NCBI GenBank assembly: GCA_963457535.1
Contig: OY734803.1
Coordinates: 868,001-932,000, forward strand
Source of the DNA: JAHRAW01 sp028066695
Lineage (GTDB): Bacteria > Pseudomonadota > Gammaproteobacteria > Arenicellales > Poriferihabitantaceae
Reading direction: 5' to 3'
Length of the DNA: 64,000 nt
A program made the translations under genes and the position numbers. Below are positions 55,792-62,901 of the stretch, piece after piece; the stretch's first letter is position 1; the number at the start of each line of letters is the position of its first letter. A model generated the notes under the pieces. The model was not told the origin of the DNA and did no database searches. It worked only from the letters and a program-made list of their open reading frames with translations.

Positions 55792-57442
55792 TGGAGAGCA
55801 GGTTGTTCACGACCCAGTACAAAACCAGCCCGGCCGGGAACCACAAAAAGAACACCGTGAACACGACCGGCATCGCCATCATGATTTTCTTTTGCAGCGG
55901 GTCGACCGGCGCCGGGTTGAGGAAGTGCTGCGCCAGCATGGACGCGCCCATGATCAGCGGCAGCACGAAATACGGGTCCGGTATTGACAAATCTTTCAGC
56001 CACAGCATGAAGCCGGCCTGGCGCAGTTCCACGCTCTCCAGCAGCACCCAGTAGAGCGCGATGAACACCGGAATCTGCACCAGAATCGGCAGGCAGCCGC
56101 CGGCCGGATTGACCTTTTCACTTTTGTAGAGTTTCATCATCTCCTGCTGAAACTTTTGCTTGTCGCTGCCGTGGCGCTCCTTCAGCGTCTTCAGGCGCGG
56201 CGTGAGTTTGCGCATCTTCGCCATGGAGCGGTAACTCGCCGCCGACAGCGGATAGAACACCGCCTTGACCAGCAGCGTGAGCAGCACGATGGACCAGCCC
56301 CAGTTATGCACCATGCCGTGGATTTTATCCAGCAGCCAGAACAGCGGGTCGGCGATCGGCGTGAGCCAGCCGTAATCCACCGTCAGCAGCAGCCCGTCGG
56401 CCTGCTGTTCGCGCAGCTGCGCCTGCTCCTTCGGCCCGGCGAAAAGCGCGGTGCGAATCACGCCGCTCTCACCCGGCGCAAGGCGCAGCGGCTGCGCGGT
56501 CTTGTAGCCGATGCGGTATTGCCGGTTGGCCGCGTCTCCGCCGACGCCGGAATAAAACTGGTAACTGTCGGCGCCGCGCGGAAGCCAGGCGGCGACGAAG
56601 TAATGCTGCATCATGGAAACCCAGCCGGACGCGGTGGAAAGCGCGAGCGTCTCCTCCAGCATGTCGTCGTAACTGACCTTGTCGTATTTGTCCTCGGCGG
56701 TGTAGACCGCGGCGCCGTGGTAACTCGGCAGCCGCCCGAGGAAGCCCATGGAGCCGGGCTGTTCCACCCGCGTCTGCTTCAACTGCCCGTAGACGAAGCC
56801 GTCCCACTGCCGCGCGCTGCGGTTGTCAATTTGGAAGTCAATTTCAATGCGGTAACTGTCGCGCGTGAAGCGGAAGATCTTTTTGTAGACGGCGCCGTCG
56901 GGCGCGCGCCAGTCGAGCACGGCTTCAAGTTGGTCGCGCGTACCGAGGTCGTATTCAAATTGCGCGGTGGAATATTCCACGGCGTGATTCGGGTATTCGC
57001 GCCCGACGCCAATCAGCCCGCTCTGCGCGACAAACATCTTCGGCGCGTCGCGGTGCATCAGCACGAACGGCGTGTCCGGCGCATCCACGCTGATCGGATG
57101 CCGCAGCAATTCCACGCGCACCAAATCGCCGCCGTTCGGATCTATCTGCGCGCGCACCAAATCGGTGGTGATGTTGATCAGACGCGCGGCGGCGGGCGCG
57201 GGCGCGTCCACCGGCGCCGGCGCGCCGTCTTCGGCCGGCGCCGCGGCCGGCAATGCCGGCGCGTCCGGAATGTCTTCGGCCGCGGCCGAACCGGAACCGG
57301 ACGCGGGTTCAGTATTGGGAGCGACCGCGACCGCGCCCGGCGCGTGCTGCGCGCGAAACTCCACCCACGACTGCCACAGCATCACCAGCACCAGCGCGAG
57401 CGCGGCGAACAAAATCATGCGCTGGACTTCCATGCTGAACAT
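55748..57442 (-). CDS. yidC: Membrane protein insertase YidC
   Basis: A 564-residue insertase that integrates proteins into the inner membrane, alone or with Sec. An N-terminal helix, an Ala/Pro-rich linker (residues about 35-90) and a periplasmic beta-sandwich precede the conserved five-helix core, with WSIVLLTLLVKAVFYPLSAASYRSMAKMRKLTP, the NPAGGCLPILVQIPVFIALYWVL region and a final VVNNLLSIAQQ helix. Full length. It lies 11 bp downstream of yidD. Confidence 0.96.
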   Translation of the reverse strand: MFSMEVQRMILFAALALVLVMLWQSWVEFRAQHAPGAVAVAPNTEPASGSGSAAAEDIPDAPALPAAAPAEDGAPAPVDAPAPAAARLINITTDLVRAQIDPNGGDLVRVELLRHPISVDAPDTPFVLMHRDAPKMFVAQSGLIGVGREYPNHAVEYSTAQFEYDLGTRDQLEAVLDWRAPDGAVYKKIFRFTRDSYRIEIDFQIDNRSARQWDGFVYGQLKQTRVEQPGSMGFLGRLPSYHGAAVYTAEDKYDKVSYDDMLEETLALSTASGWVSMMQHYFVAAWLPRGADSYQFYSGVGGDAANRQYRIGYKTAQPLRLAPGESGVIRTALFAGPKEQAQLREQQADGLLLTVDYGWLTPIADPLFWLLDKIHGMVHNWGWSIVLLTLLVKAVFYPLSAASYRSMAKMRKLTPRLKTLKERHGSDKQKFQQEMMKLYKSEKVNPAGGCLPILVQIPVFIALYWVLLESVELRQAGFMLWLKDLSIPDPYFVLPLIMGASMLAQHFLNPAPVDPLQKKIMMAMPVVFTVFFLWFPAGLVLYWVVNNLLSIAQQYHITRKYQAI

Positions 57443-57453
57443 GGCGGAACTCC

Positions 57454-57702
57454 TTAAGCCGACGCGGCGCGCGTCGCGCCGTCGTCATTTGCCGGCGGCA
57501 CCGGATCGTCGCCGCCTTCGTGCCATGGATGGCAGCGCGCGATGCGCCGCAGCGCGAGCCACCCGCCGCGCAGCGCGCCATGCCGCACGACCGCTTCCAT
57601 CGCATAGCGCGAACAACTCGGTTCAAACCGGCAGCACCGTCCGAGCAGCGGACTCAGCGCCAGCTGGTAGGCCCTTATCAGCAGGATGATTGCTCGTCGC
57701 AT
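57454..57702 (-). CDS. yidD: Membrane protein insertion efficiency factor YidD
   Basis: An 82-residue protein matching YidD: MRRAIILLIRAYQLALSPLLG followed by CCRFEPSCSRYAMEAVVRHG with its three conserved cysteines, and RIARCHPWHEGGDDPVP. It lies between rnpA and yidC as usual. The ATG at 57702 overlaps the last 25 bp of rnpA. It aids membrane protein insertion. Confidence 0.94.
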   Translation of the reverse strand: MRRAIILLIRAYQLALSPLLGRCCRFEPSCSRYAMEAVVRHGALRGGWLALRRIARCHPWHEGGDDPVPPANDDGATRAASA

Positions 57703-58163
57703 TTGTGCGGGTTTTTCTCGGGATTTTTTTGGGGAGTGTTTGCGGCGTTTTTCGCGGAGGTTTTTGCGGAACTTTTTTCGCCGGACGGGCGGCGCGGTTT
57801 CATCGGCTTTTCCGCAAGCGCTTTTTGCGCCTTGCCCCACAGGCGGCGCAATTCGTCGCGCAACGCGCCGTTCGGCTGCGCCGCCGCGCCGGCTTTGGCG
57901 ACCACCACATAATCGGCCGCGCCGAGCGCGCGCAAATGGAAGCGAAACGACTCGCGCATCACCCGCTTCAGCCGGTTGCGCTCCACCGCCTTCTTGCTGA
58001 CGCGCCGCGACACCGCGAGCCCGATGCGCGCGTGCCCGAGTTCATTCGGCGCGACATGCGCGCTGAAATGCGCGTCATGCGCGCGCGCGCGCCGTTCAAA
58101 CACCGCGGCAAACTGCGCGCCGTCGGTCAGCCGCATCGCGCGGGCAAAGCCGCCCGGCGTCAT
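57678..58163 (-). CDS. rnpA: Ribonuclease P protein component, extended C-terminus
   Basis: The protein subunit of RNase P, needed for tRNA 5' maturation. The core has MRLTDGAQFAAVF, ARIGLAVSRRVSKKAVERNRLKRVMRESFR (the RNR motif) and a C-terminal helix. At 161 residues it is about 40 longer than normal: residues after ~120 form a Lys/Ser/Ala/Pro/Asn-rich tail (GEKSSAKTSAKNAANTPQKN). The tail runs into the yidD start, so it may be a readthrough extension. Confidence 0.94.
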   Translation of the reverse strand: MTPGGFARAMRLTDGAQFAAVFERRARAHDAHFSAHVAPNELGHARIGLAVSRRVSKKAVERNRLKRVMRESFRFHLRALGAADYVVVAKAGAAAQPNGALRDELRRLWGKAQKALAEKPMKPRRPSGEKSSAKTSAKNAANTPQKNPEKNPHKCDEQSSC

Positions 58164-58187
58164 CGCCGGCGCCGCGCGGCCGCTCGC

Positions 58188-58322
58188 TCAGGCGCTGAGC
58201 CGCGCCCGCCGCTTGGCGCGCCGCGCATTGATGACCGCGCGCCCGGCGCGCGTGCGCATGCGCGCGCGAAAACCGTGCGTGCGCTTGCGCTTCAAGACGC
58301 TGGGCTGAAAGGTGCGTTTCAT
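58188..58322 (-). CDS. rpmH: Large ribosomal subunit protein bL34
   Basis: A 44-residue protein: MKRTFQPSVLKRKRTHGFRA then RAGRAVINARRAKRRARLSA, the full bL34 sequence pattern. The length is exactly typical. It lies 24 bp before rnpA, the canonical order. dnaA, normally divergent from rpmH, is absent; a cyclophilin gene takes that side. Confidence 0.97.
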   Translation of the reverse strand: MKRTFQPSVLKRKRTHGFRARMRTRAGRAVINARRAKRRARLSA

Positions 58323-58352
58323 CGCGAATGCTCAGATCTGACAAGGGGCGGG

Positions 58353-58358
58353 AGTATA
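58353..58358 (-). promoter_or_regulatory. TATACT -10 box of the rpmH-rnpA-yidDC operon
   Basis: On the minus strand TATACT lies about 30 bp upstream of the rpmH ATG, in the 59-bp gap after the cyclophilin gene. There is no clear -35. Confidence 0.45.
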
Positions 58359-58381
58359 TCCGGTTTGCGCGCGGGCCGCCT

Positions 58382-59020
58382 TCAACCGCGCGGCAGGATT
58401 TTTGCTTCGGTGATTACCACCGGTTTGGACGGCACGTCGGCGAAAGGTCCGACGGTGGTGGTCGGCACCGCGGCGATTTTGTCGACGACTTCCATGCCGC
58501 TAGTGACCCGCGCGAACACGGCGTAGCCCCAGCCGCTCGGGTCTTTGGCCTTGTGGTCCAAAAAGGCGTTGTCCGCGAGGTTGATGAAAAACTGCGAGGT
58601 GGCCGAGTGCGGGTCGTTGGTGCGCGCCATGGACAGTGTGCCGCGCTCGTTTTTTAAGCCGTTGTCGGCTTCGTTTTGGATCGGTGCGCGCGTGTCGCGC
58701 TGCTGCATGTCGGCGGTGAAGCCGCCGCCCTGAATTACGAAGCCGGGGATGACGCGGTGAAAAATCAGTTCGTCAAAATGTCCGGAGTTGATGTAATCAA
58801 TGAAGTTTTGCACGGTGGCCGGCGCCGACTCGGGATACAACTCGAGTTCAATGTCGCCGAGGGTGGTGGAAATTCTTGCCATGGGTCGGTCTCCGGCATG
58901 CGCCGGCGCGGCCGCGAGTTGCGCGAGCAGCACCAGCGCGAGGGTCGGGGCGAATCGGAAAATGCGGCCGCGCAACAGGGCGCGCGCCGCGGCGGTCAAA
59001 AAGTGGATTGCGGTTTTCAT
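58382..59020 (-). CDS. Peptidyl-prolyl cis-trans isomerase (cyclophilin), exported
   Basis: A 212-residue protein. Residues 1-42 look like a signal peptide (basic start, LALVLLAQLAAAPAHA), so it should be periplasmic, like PpiA. The cyclophilin core follows with IFHRVIPGFVIQGGGF, SMARTNDPHSATSQFFIN and GWGYAVFARVTSGMEVVDKI; the catalytic Arg is in FHRV. An internal Met at about residue 47 would give a cytosolic form. It occupies the position next to rpmH normally held by dnaA. Confidence 0.92.
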   Translation of the reverse strand: MKTAIHFLTAAARALLRGRIFRFAPTLALVLLAQLAAAPAHAGDRPMARISTTLGDIELELYPESAPATVQNFIDYINSGHFDELIFHRVIPGFVIQGGGFTADMQQRDTRAPIQNEADNGLKNERGTLSMARTNDPHSATSQFFINLADNAFLDHKAKDPSGWGYAVFARVTSGMEVVDKIAAVPTTTVGPFADVPSKPVVITEAKILPRG

Positions 59021-59098
59021 TTCAAGTCGTCTGTTGTCGGATGGTTGCGGCGGCGGAGTATAACGCGCGCCGGCGCGCCGCGGCGAAATTTGCGCGCG

Positions 59099-59557
59099 TT
59101 ATTTTTCCAGCATTTTGTGAATATGCTCCCAGTGCGCCTTGTCCACCGGAAAAACCGACAGCCGGTTGCCGCGTTTCAGCAGCCGCATGCCGGCGAGCCG
59201 CCGCTCGCGTTTCAGTTGCTCCAGCGTCAGCGGATGCTTGAACTTGCGGACGAACTGCACATCCACCAGCATCCAGGTCGGGTTGTCCGGGTCGCTCTTC
59301 GGGTCGTAGTGCGCGTTCTTCGGATCAAACGCGGTCGGGTCGGGGTAGGCCGCGCCGGCGATTTTCATGGTGCCGACTATCGCCGGCGTCTTGCAACTGG
59401 AGTGGTAAAAAAACGCGCGGTCGCCGCGCGACATTTGGTCGCGAATAAAGTTGCGCGCCTGGTAGTTGCGAATGCCGTCCCACGGCTCCACCCGGACGCG
59501 CTTGAGGTCGTCTATGGAAAACTCGCCCGGCTCGCTTTTCATCAGCCAGTATTGCAT
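59099..59557 (-). CDS. EVE-domain protein
   Basis: A 152-residue EVE (PUA-like) protein: YWLMKSEPGEFSIDDL, WDGIRNYQARNFIRDQMSRGDRAFFYHSSC and VDVQFVRKF form the modified-base or RNA-binding pocket. EVE proteins bind modified nucleobases in DNA or RNA. The start is the ATG at 59557, sharing one base with the fau stop; a GTG one codon upstream is possible. Same operon as fau. Confidence 0.9.
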   Translation of the reverse strand: MQYWLMKSEPGEFSIDDLKRVRVEPWDGIRNYQARNFIRDQMSRGDRAFFYHSSCKTPAIVGTMKIAGAAYPDPTAFDPKNAHYDPKSDPDNPTWMLVDVQFVRKFKHPLTLEQLKRERRLAGMRLLKRGNRLSVFPVDKAHWEHIHKMLEK

Positions 59558-60159
59558 CACGCCGCCCCGCAGCGGTAAATGCGCCGCTCGGTTACCACCG
59601 CGCTGATCGGGATGTCCCAGTTGTCGGCGCCGATGCGCGCGACGCGCTGGATTTCATGCGCGAGTCCGACCAGTTGCGGCGGCGCGGCCGGGCGCGCGCG
59701 CTTGAAGGCGAAAGTCGCGTCGTAAAAACCGCCGCCCATGCCGATGCGGTTGCCGCGCCGGTCAAAGCCGACCAGCGGCAGCAGCGCGAGGTCCAGGTCG
59801 CGCGCGTCAATCATTTCATGCGCCGGCACATCCGGCTCGCGAATGCCGAAGCGGTTGGGCGACATGCGCGTCCGCGCGGACACGCGCGCGAAACGCAGGC
59901 GCTTTTTTTCGCCGGCCTTTTTCCCCGCGATAATTACCGGCGCGTAGCACTGTTTGCCGCGCGCGGCGCAGAGTTCCCAGGCGCGCGCCGGATCAATTTC
60001 GCCGTCGTTTGCGAAATACAGCGCGATGCGCTTGCTGCGCGCGAATGCCGGCAGCGCGCGCAGCCTCGCCGCCAGGCCGCGCGCGGCGCGGCGTTGCGCG
60101 GCCGGCGCGAGCGCGTTGCGGCGCGCGCGCAGGGTCTTGCGCAGTTTGGATTTGTTCAT
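59557..60159 (-). CDS. fau: 5-formyltetrahydrofolate cyclo-ligase
   Basis: A 200-residue enzyme converting 5-formyl-THF to 5,10-methenyl-THF with ATP. The N-terminal SKLRKTLRARRNAL, FANDGEIDP and the ATP-binding GNRIGMGGGFYDATFAF near the C-terminus are the family motifs. The ATG at 60159 begins the conserved basic N-terminus. It follows 6S RNA, as in other gammaproteobacteria (ssrS-ygfA), and precedes the EVE gene. Confidence 0.94.
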   Translation of the reverse strand: MNKSKLRKTLRARRNALAPAAQRRAARGLAARLRALPAFARSKRIALYFANDGEIDPARAWELCAARGKQCYAPVIIAGKKAGEKKRLRFARVSARTRMSPNRFGIREPDVPAHEMIDARDLDLALLPLVGFDRRGNRIGMGGGFYDATFAFKRARPAAPPQLVGLAHEIQRVARIGADNWDIPISAVVTERRIYRCGAA

Positions 60160-60237
60160 GTCCGCTCGAAAAAATTCACCGCGCAAAAAATGCGCGCGAA
60201 AAACAAAAGCACAAACGAAAAATACAAAAGGAAAATG

Positions 60238-60428
60238 AAAGACGCTGCCCGCCAATGCCGTGTGTCCACGGTGCCTTGAACCGGTGTGATCCAAGTGGGC
60301 GCCGAGGGCCGCTTTGGGACGCCGGACATGCCGGCGTACTCGCCCGCGTCCACTGCTGGCTCCCTGAACGGTGAATTAAGGCTCAAAGGAATTACGGCGG
60401 ACATCACCAACACCGCAGGCAGCGCCGA
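60238..60428 (-). ncRNA. ssrS: 6S RNA
   Basis: The minus strand of the zapA-fau gap folds as a long hairpin: the 5' end GCGCTGCCTGC pairs with the 3' end GCGGGCAGC. The 5' arm holds CTTTGAGCC and the 3' arm GTTCAAGG, both seen at the same places in E. coli 6S RNA, and the centre carries the GTCCGGC/GCCGGCATG stem. A TATACT -10 box precedes it and a U-rich stretch follows. 6S RNA binds sigma70-RNA polymerase and mimics an open promoter in stationary phase. Its place between zapA and fau is the normal gammaproteobacterial position. Ends are approximate (±10 nt). Confidence 0.9.
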
Positions 60429-60432
60429 ACAA

Positions 60433-60438
60433 AGTATA
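60433..60438 (-). promoter_or_regulatory. TATACT -10 box of 6S RNA
   Basis: On the minus strand TATACT lies about 7-10 bp upstream of the predicted 6S RNA 5' end. No clear -35 is visible in the GC-rich upstream sequence. Confidence 0.55.
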
Positions 60439-60509
60439 AGGCGAAACCGCCGCGGTCGCGCGCCGGCGCGATAAATATTTTTTATTTTTTAATTTTCCTT
60501 TCCGCGCGC

Positions 60510-60842
60510 CTACGACGCCGCGCGGCGAATGCCGGAAACCGCGTCGTCCACCCGCCGGTGCAGTTCCTCCAGTTGCTCGCGCTCCGCGGCATGTTCATCC
60601 GCAACTTTTTGCAGTTTGAGAATTTCGTCGCTGATGTTGAGCGCGGCGACTATGGCGATGCGCTCGTTGTCCAGCGGCCGTTTGCCGCGCGCGGCGCGGC
60701 CGACCTGGCGCATCTGCGCGTCCAGATAGGCGGCGGCTTCCACCACGCTGCGGCTTTCGCCGCGCGCGCATGCGACCGTGAACTCGCGCCGCATGATGCT
60801 GACTTTCACGGTTTCTTTTTTCGCGTCTTTTTGCTCGGCCAT
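60510..60842 (-). CDS. zapA: Cell division protein ZapA
   Basis: A 110-residue ZapA: VKVSIMRREFTVACARGE N-terminal strand pair, SRSVVEAAAYLDAQMRQV, the conserved NERIAIVAALNISDEIL and a C-terminal coiled coil (about residues 72-105). It cross-links FtsZ filaments. It precedes 6S RNA and follows the ZapB-like gene with an 11-bp gap. Confidence 0.95.
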   Translation of the reverse strand: MAEQKDAKKETVKVSIMRREFTVACARGESRSVVEAAAYLDAQMRQVGRAARGKRPLDNERIAIVAALNISDEILKLQKVADEHAAEREQLEELHRRVDDAVSGIRRAAS

Positions 60843-60853
60843 GCCCCGTCCGC

Positions 60854-61054
60854 CTAGGCCTGCAGCGCCTTCAGGCGCGAGACGATTTGTTCCACGCGCC
60901 CGCTCGCGATTCGGTTTTTTTCCTGCAGCGATTTGTATTCCTGCCGCAGCAGGCGCTGGTCGCCGCGCAGCGTTTCGTTTTCGCGCCGAATTTCTTCGGT
61001 CAACTTGATAAGGTCGCTGACGCGCTGCTCGAGTTTTTCAATGGTGGAATTCAT
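60854..61054 (-). CDS. ZapB-like small coiled-coil protein (TIGR02449 type)
   Basis: A 66-residue, almost entirely coiled-coil protein (MNSTIEKLEQRVSDLIKLTE and onward), with heptad hydrophobics from residue 4 to 64. Such proteins directly upstream of zapA in gammaproteobacteria are annotated as ZapB-like/TIGR02449. ZapB bridges ZapA to the division ring and chromosome. Role assigned by neighbourhood and shape. Confidence 0.82.
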   Translation of the reverse strand: MNSTIEKLEQRVSDLIKLTEEIRRENETLRGDQRLLRQEYKSLQEKNRIASGRVEQIVSRLKALQA

Positions 61055-61139
61055 TTCGCCGGTGCGGGTTTCAATGTCATGGAAATCATGGAAAAGCGGC
61101 GGCCGATTATACCCGGCCGCGCGCCAAATGTTCGCCGCC

Positions 61140-62363
61140 TCACAACTTGCCGAGCGCGCCGTCCAAGCGCGCGATGATTTCGGGAATGCGCGCGCGCCGG
61201 CACGCGCCGACCGACAGGCGAAACCAGTTTTTGGCGTCGCGCGCGCCGAACCAGGAAAACGGCAGGATGCCGATTTTCGCCTCGTTCAAAAGATGCGCGC
61301 GCAATTCCTCGTCTCCCATGTTTTTCGCGGCGATTTTCACGCTGAGGTAAATCGCGGCCTGCGGCGCGATGGCGTCTATGCCGCGGCCGCGCGCTTTGAG
61401 TTCGCGAAATCCCTCGTGAAACGCTTCAAGGCGCGCCGACAGCCGCTCGCGAAAGCGCTCCAAGTGCCGGTCCACCGCGCGCTCGTCCTCCAAAAACATG
61501 CCGGCCGCGACCTGCTCGGGGCGCGGCGCCCAGGCGCCGATGTGCGCGATCAGCGACGACATCTTCGCCAGCAAATCGCGCGGGCCGGTCGCCCAGCCGA
61601 CGCGCAGGCCGGTCGCCGCATAGGCCTTTGACAGGCCGTCCACGAACACCGCGCAGTCGGCGATTTGCGGGCAGAGCGCCAGCGGGTGGCGGAAGGCGCC
61701 GCCGAAAGTCAGCGCCCAGTAGACCTGGTCAAACATCACATACAGCGGTTTCTTCCCGCTGCCGCGCCGGCGGTTTTCGGCGACCACCAATTCGCAAATT
61801 TCGCGCAGATTTTCTTCGGCGAAAAGCGTGCCGGTCGGATTTTGCGGCGAGCACAGCGCGAGCAGCGTCGCCTCGCCGAGGTGCGGCGCGAGTTGTTCGG
61901 CGCGCGGCATGAAATTGTTGTCGGCGCCGGCTTCCACTTCCACCGCTTCCGCGCCGGCCAGTTCGGCATACGCGCGGTTGTTCCACGACGGCACCGGATA
62001 GACCACGCGCTCGCCGGCGTCCAGTACGCTTTGATACAGCGCGTAAATCAGCGGGCGCGTGCCGCCGGCGACCAGCACATCGTTGGCATGCAGCGGCGCC
62101 GCGCACAATCGCTTCAGCATTTCGGCGACCGCCTCGCGCAGCCGCGGCATGCCGGCCGCGCCGGGGTAATTGGTCTCGCGGTCGCGGTAGGCGGCCGCGA
62201 CCGCCTCACTGAGCGCTTCCGGCACCGGAAAAATTTGCGAATCAAAATCGCCGATGGTCAGGTTGTCAATTCCCTCGCCGCGCGAGTTGTGCAGATTGAT
62301 CTCGGCGGCCGCCTCCAAAATTTTGGAGGTGCGGATGGATTCGGCTTGGCGGGAGAATTTCAT
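61140..62363 (-). CDS. PLP-dependent aminotransferase (class I/II)
   Basis: A 407-residue fold-type I aminotransferase. The Schiff-base lysine is K246 in DGLSKAYAATGLRVGW, with SPQNPTG (N175) and FDQVYW (D212, Y215) contacting the cofactor. The family includes aspartate and aromatic aminotransferases; the substrate-specific Arg near the C-terminus is not decisive. It precedes the ZapB-like gene by 85 bp and has a C-rich 5' leader (G-rich on the other strand). Confidence 0.9.
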   Translation of the reverse strand: MKFSRQAESIRTSKILEAAAEINLHNSRGEGIDNLTIGDFDSQIFPVPEALSEAVAAAYRDRETNYPGAAGMPRLREAVAEMLKRLCAAPLHANDVLVAGGTRPLIYALYQSVLDAGERVVYPVPSWNNRAYAELAGAEAVEVEAGADNNFMPRAEQLAPHLGEATLLALCSPQNPTGTLFAEENLREICELVVAENRRRGSGKKPLYVMFDQVYWALTFGGAFRHPLALCPQIADCAVFVDGLSKAYAATGLRVGWATGPRDLLAKMSSLIAHIGAWAPRPEQVAAGMFLEDERAVDRHLERFRERLSARLEAFHEGFRELKARGRGIDAIAPQAAIYLSVKIAAKNMGDEELRAHLLNEAKIGILPFSWFGARDAKNWFRLSVGACRRARIPEIIARLDGALGKL

Positions 62364-62501
62364 TGGGGTTTTTGGGTGGTGGGAGTTTGCGTGGGGATAT
62401 TAATGTTAAACGGGATGAAGGGGATTATGGCGCGTTTGCGGGGTTGGCGGTTGTGTATTTTGGGGCGCGGTTTGTGAGTGGGGTGGTTTTGGGGAGGGGG
62501 G
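62364..62501 (+). other. G-rich intergenic tract with G-quadruplex-like motifs
   Basis: Between the divergent aminotransferase and DUF2188 genes the plus strand is strongly G-rich and C-poor. Four G-runs at 62365-62397 (GGGG, GGG, GGG, GGGG with 4-9 nt loops) and more at 62480-62501 fit quadruplex-forming patterns. I see no gene here; a 16-codon open frame at 62428 has no support. Confidence 0.5.
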
Positions 62502-62530
62502 TTGACATTTTCTTATTTTTATGGTAGTCT
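62502..62530 (+). promoter_or_regulatory. Sigma70-type promoter of the DUF2188 gene
   Basis: TTGACA (62502-62507) is a perfect -35, followed after 17 bp by TAGTCT (62525-62530), a moderate -10. The predicted start is about 40 bp before the AGAGGGGG ribosome-binding site of the next gene. It is the clearest -35 in the window. Confidence 0.65.
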
Positions 62531-62580
62531 GTTTCCTCTTTCATCAACTTAACAACCATCCTAAGAGGGGGTAACCAGCA

Positions 62581-62817
62581 ATGAGTAAAAAGAACGATCG
62601 AACCGTTTACCAGCGAACCGATGGAAAATGGGTCAACAAACCAAATGGTGGCGGAGAATCGACTTTCCATGACACACAGGAGGCCGCCATTCTCAAAGCA
62701 AAGCGCATGTTGCGGAGTTCTGGGGGAGGCGAGCTGACTATCATGGGAAGAGACGGGAAGATCCGAGACAAGGTCACCATATGGCCGGGCAATGACCCGT
62801 TTCCGCCACGCGGCTGA
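62581..62817 (+). CDS. DUF2188-domain protein
   Basis: A 78-residue protein matching DUF2188: WVNKPNGGGESTFHDTQEAAILKAKRML then GGELTIMGRDGKIRDKVTIWPGNDPFPP. DUF2188 is a small alpha/beta domain (often with an EAxxxAxxxL helix) found in stress or toxin-antitoxin-like contexts; its function is unknown. Strong AGAGGGGG Shine-Dalgarno, own promoter. Lower GC than the core genes. Confidence 0.8.
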   Translation: MSKKNDRTVYQRTDGKWVNKPNGGGESTFHDTQEAAILKAKRMLRSSGGGELTIMGRDGKIRDKVTIWPGNDPFPPRG

Positions 62818-62839
62818 CTGCAGAATCCCAACGGCGAAA

Positions 62840-62865
62840 CCGCCGCCCTGGAAACAGGACGGCGG
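62840..62865 (+). terminator. Hairpin after the DUF2188 gene, no T-tract
   Basis: CCGCCGCCCTG and CAGGACGGCGG pair over ten of eleven positions around a GAAA tetraloop, 22 bp after the DUF2188 stop. There is no downstream T run, so it is a weak or attenuating terminator or a stabilising structure before the next gene. Confidence 0.45.
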
Positions 62866-62901
62866 AGCACGGAGAGATTTCGATACAAACTTGAAACTGA
62901 A

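Noticed and set aside
57442..59020. Replication origin near rpmH
   Set aside because: No dnaA and no cluster of TTATCCACA-like boxes was found.
60286..60474. A small plus-strand open frame in the zapA-fau gap
   Set aside because: It lies on the opposite strand of 6S RNA and has no ribosome-binding site; RNA structure and synteny explain the conservation better.
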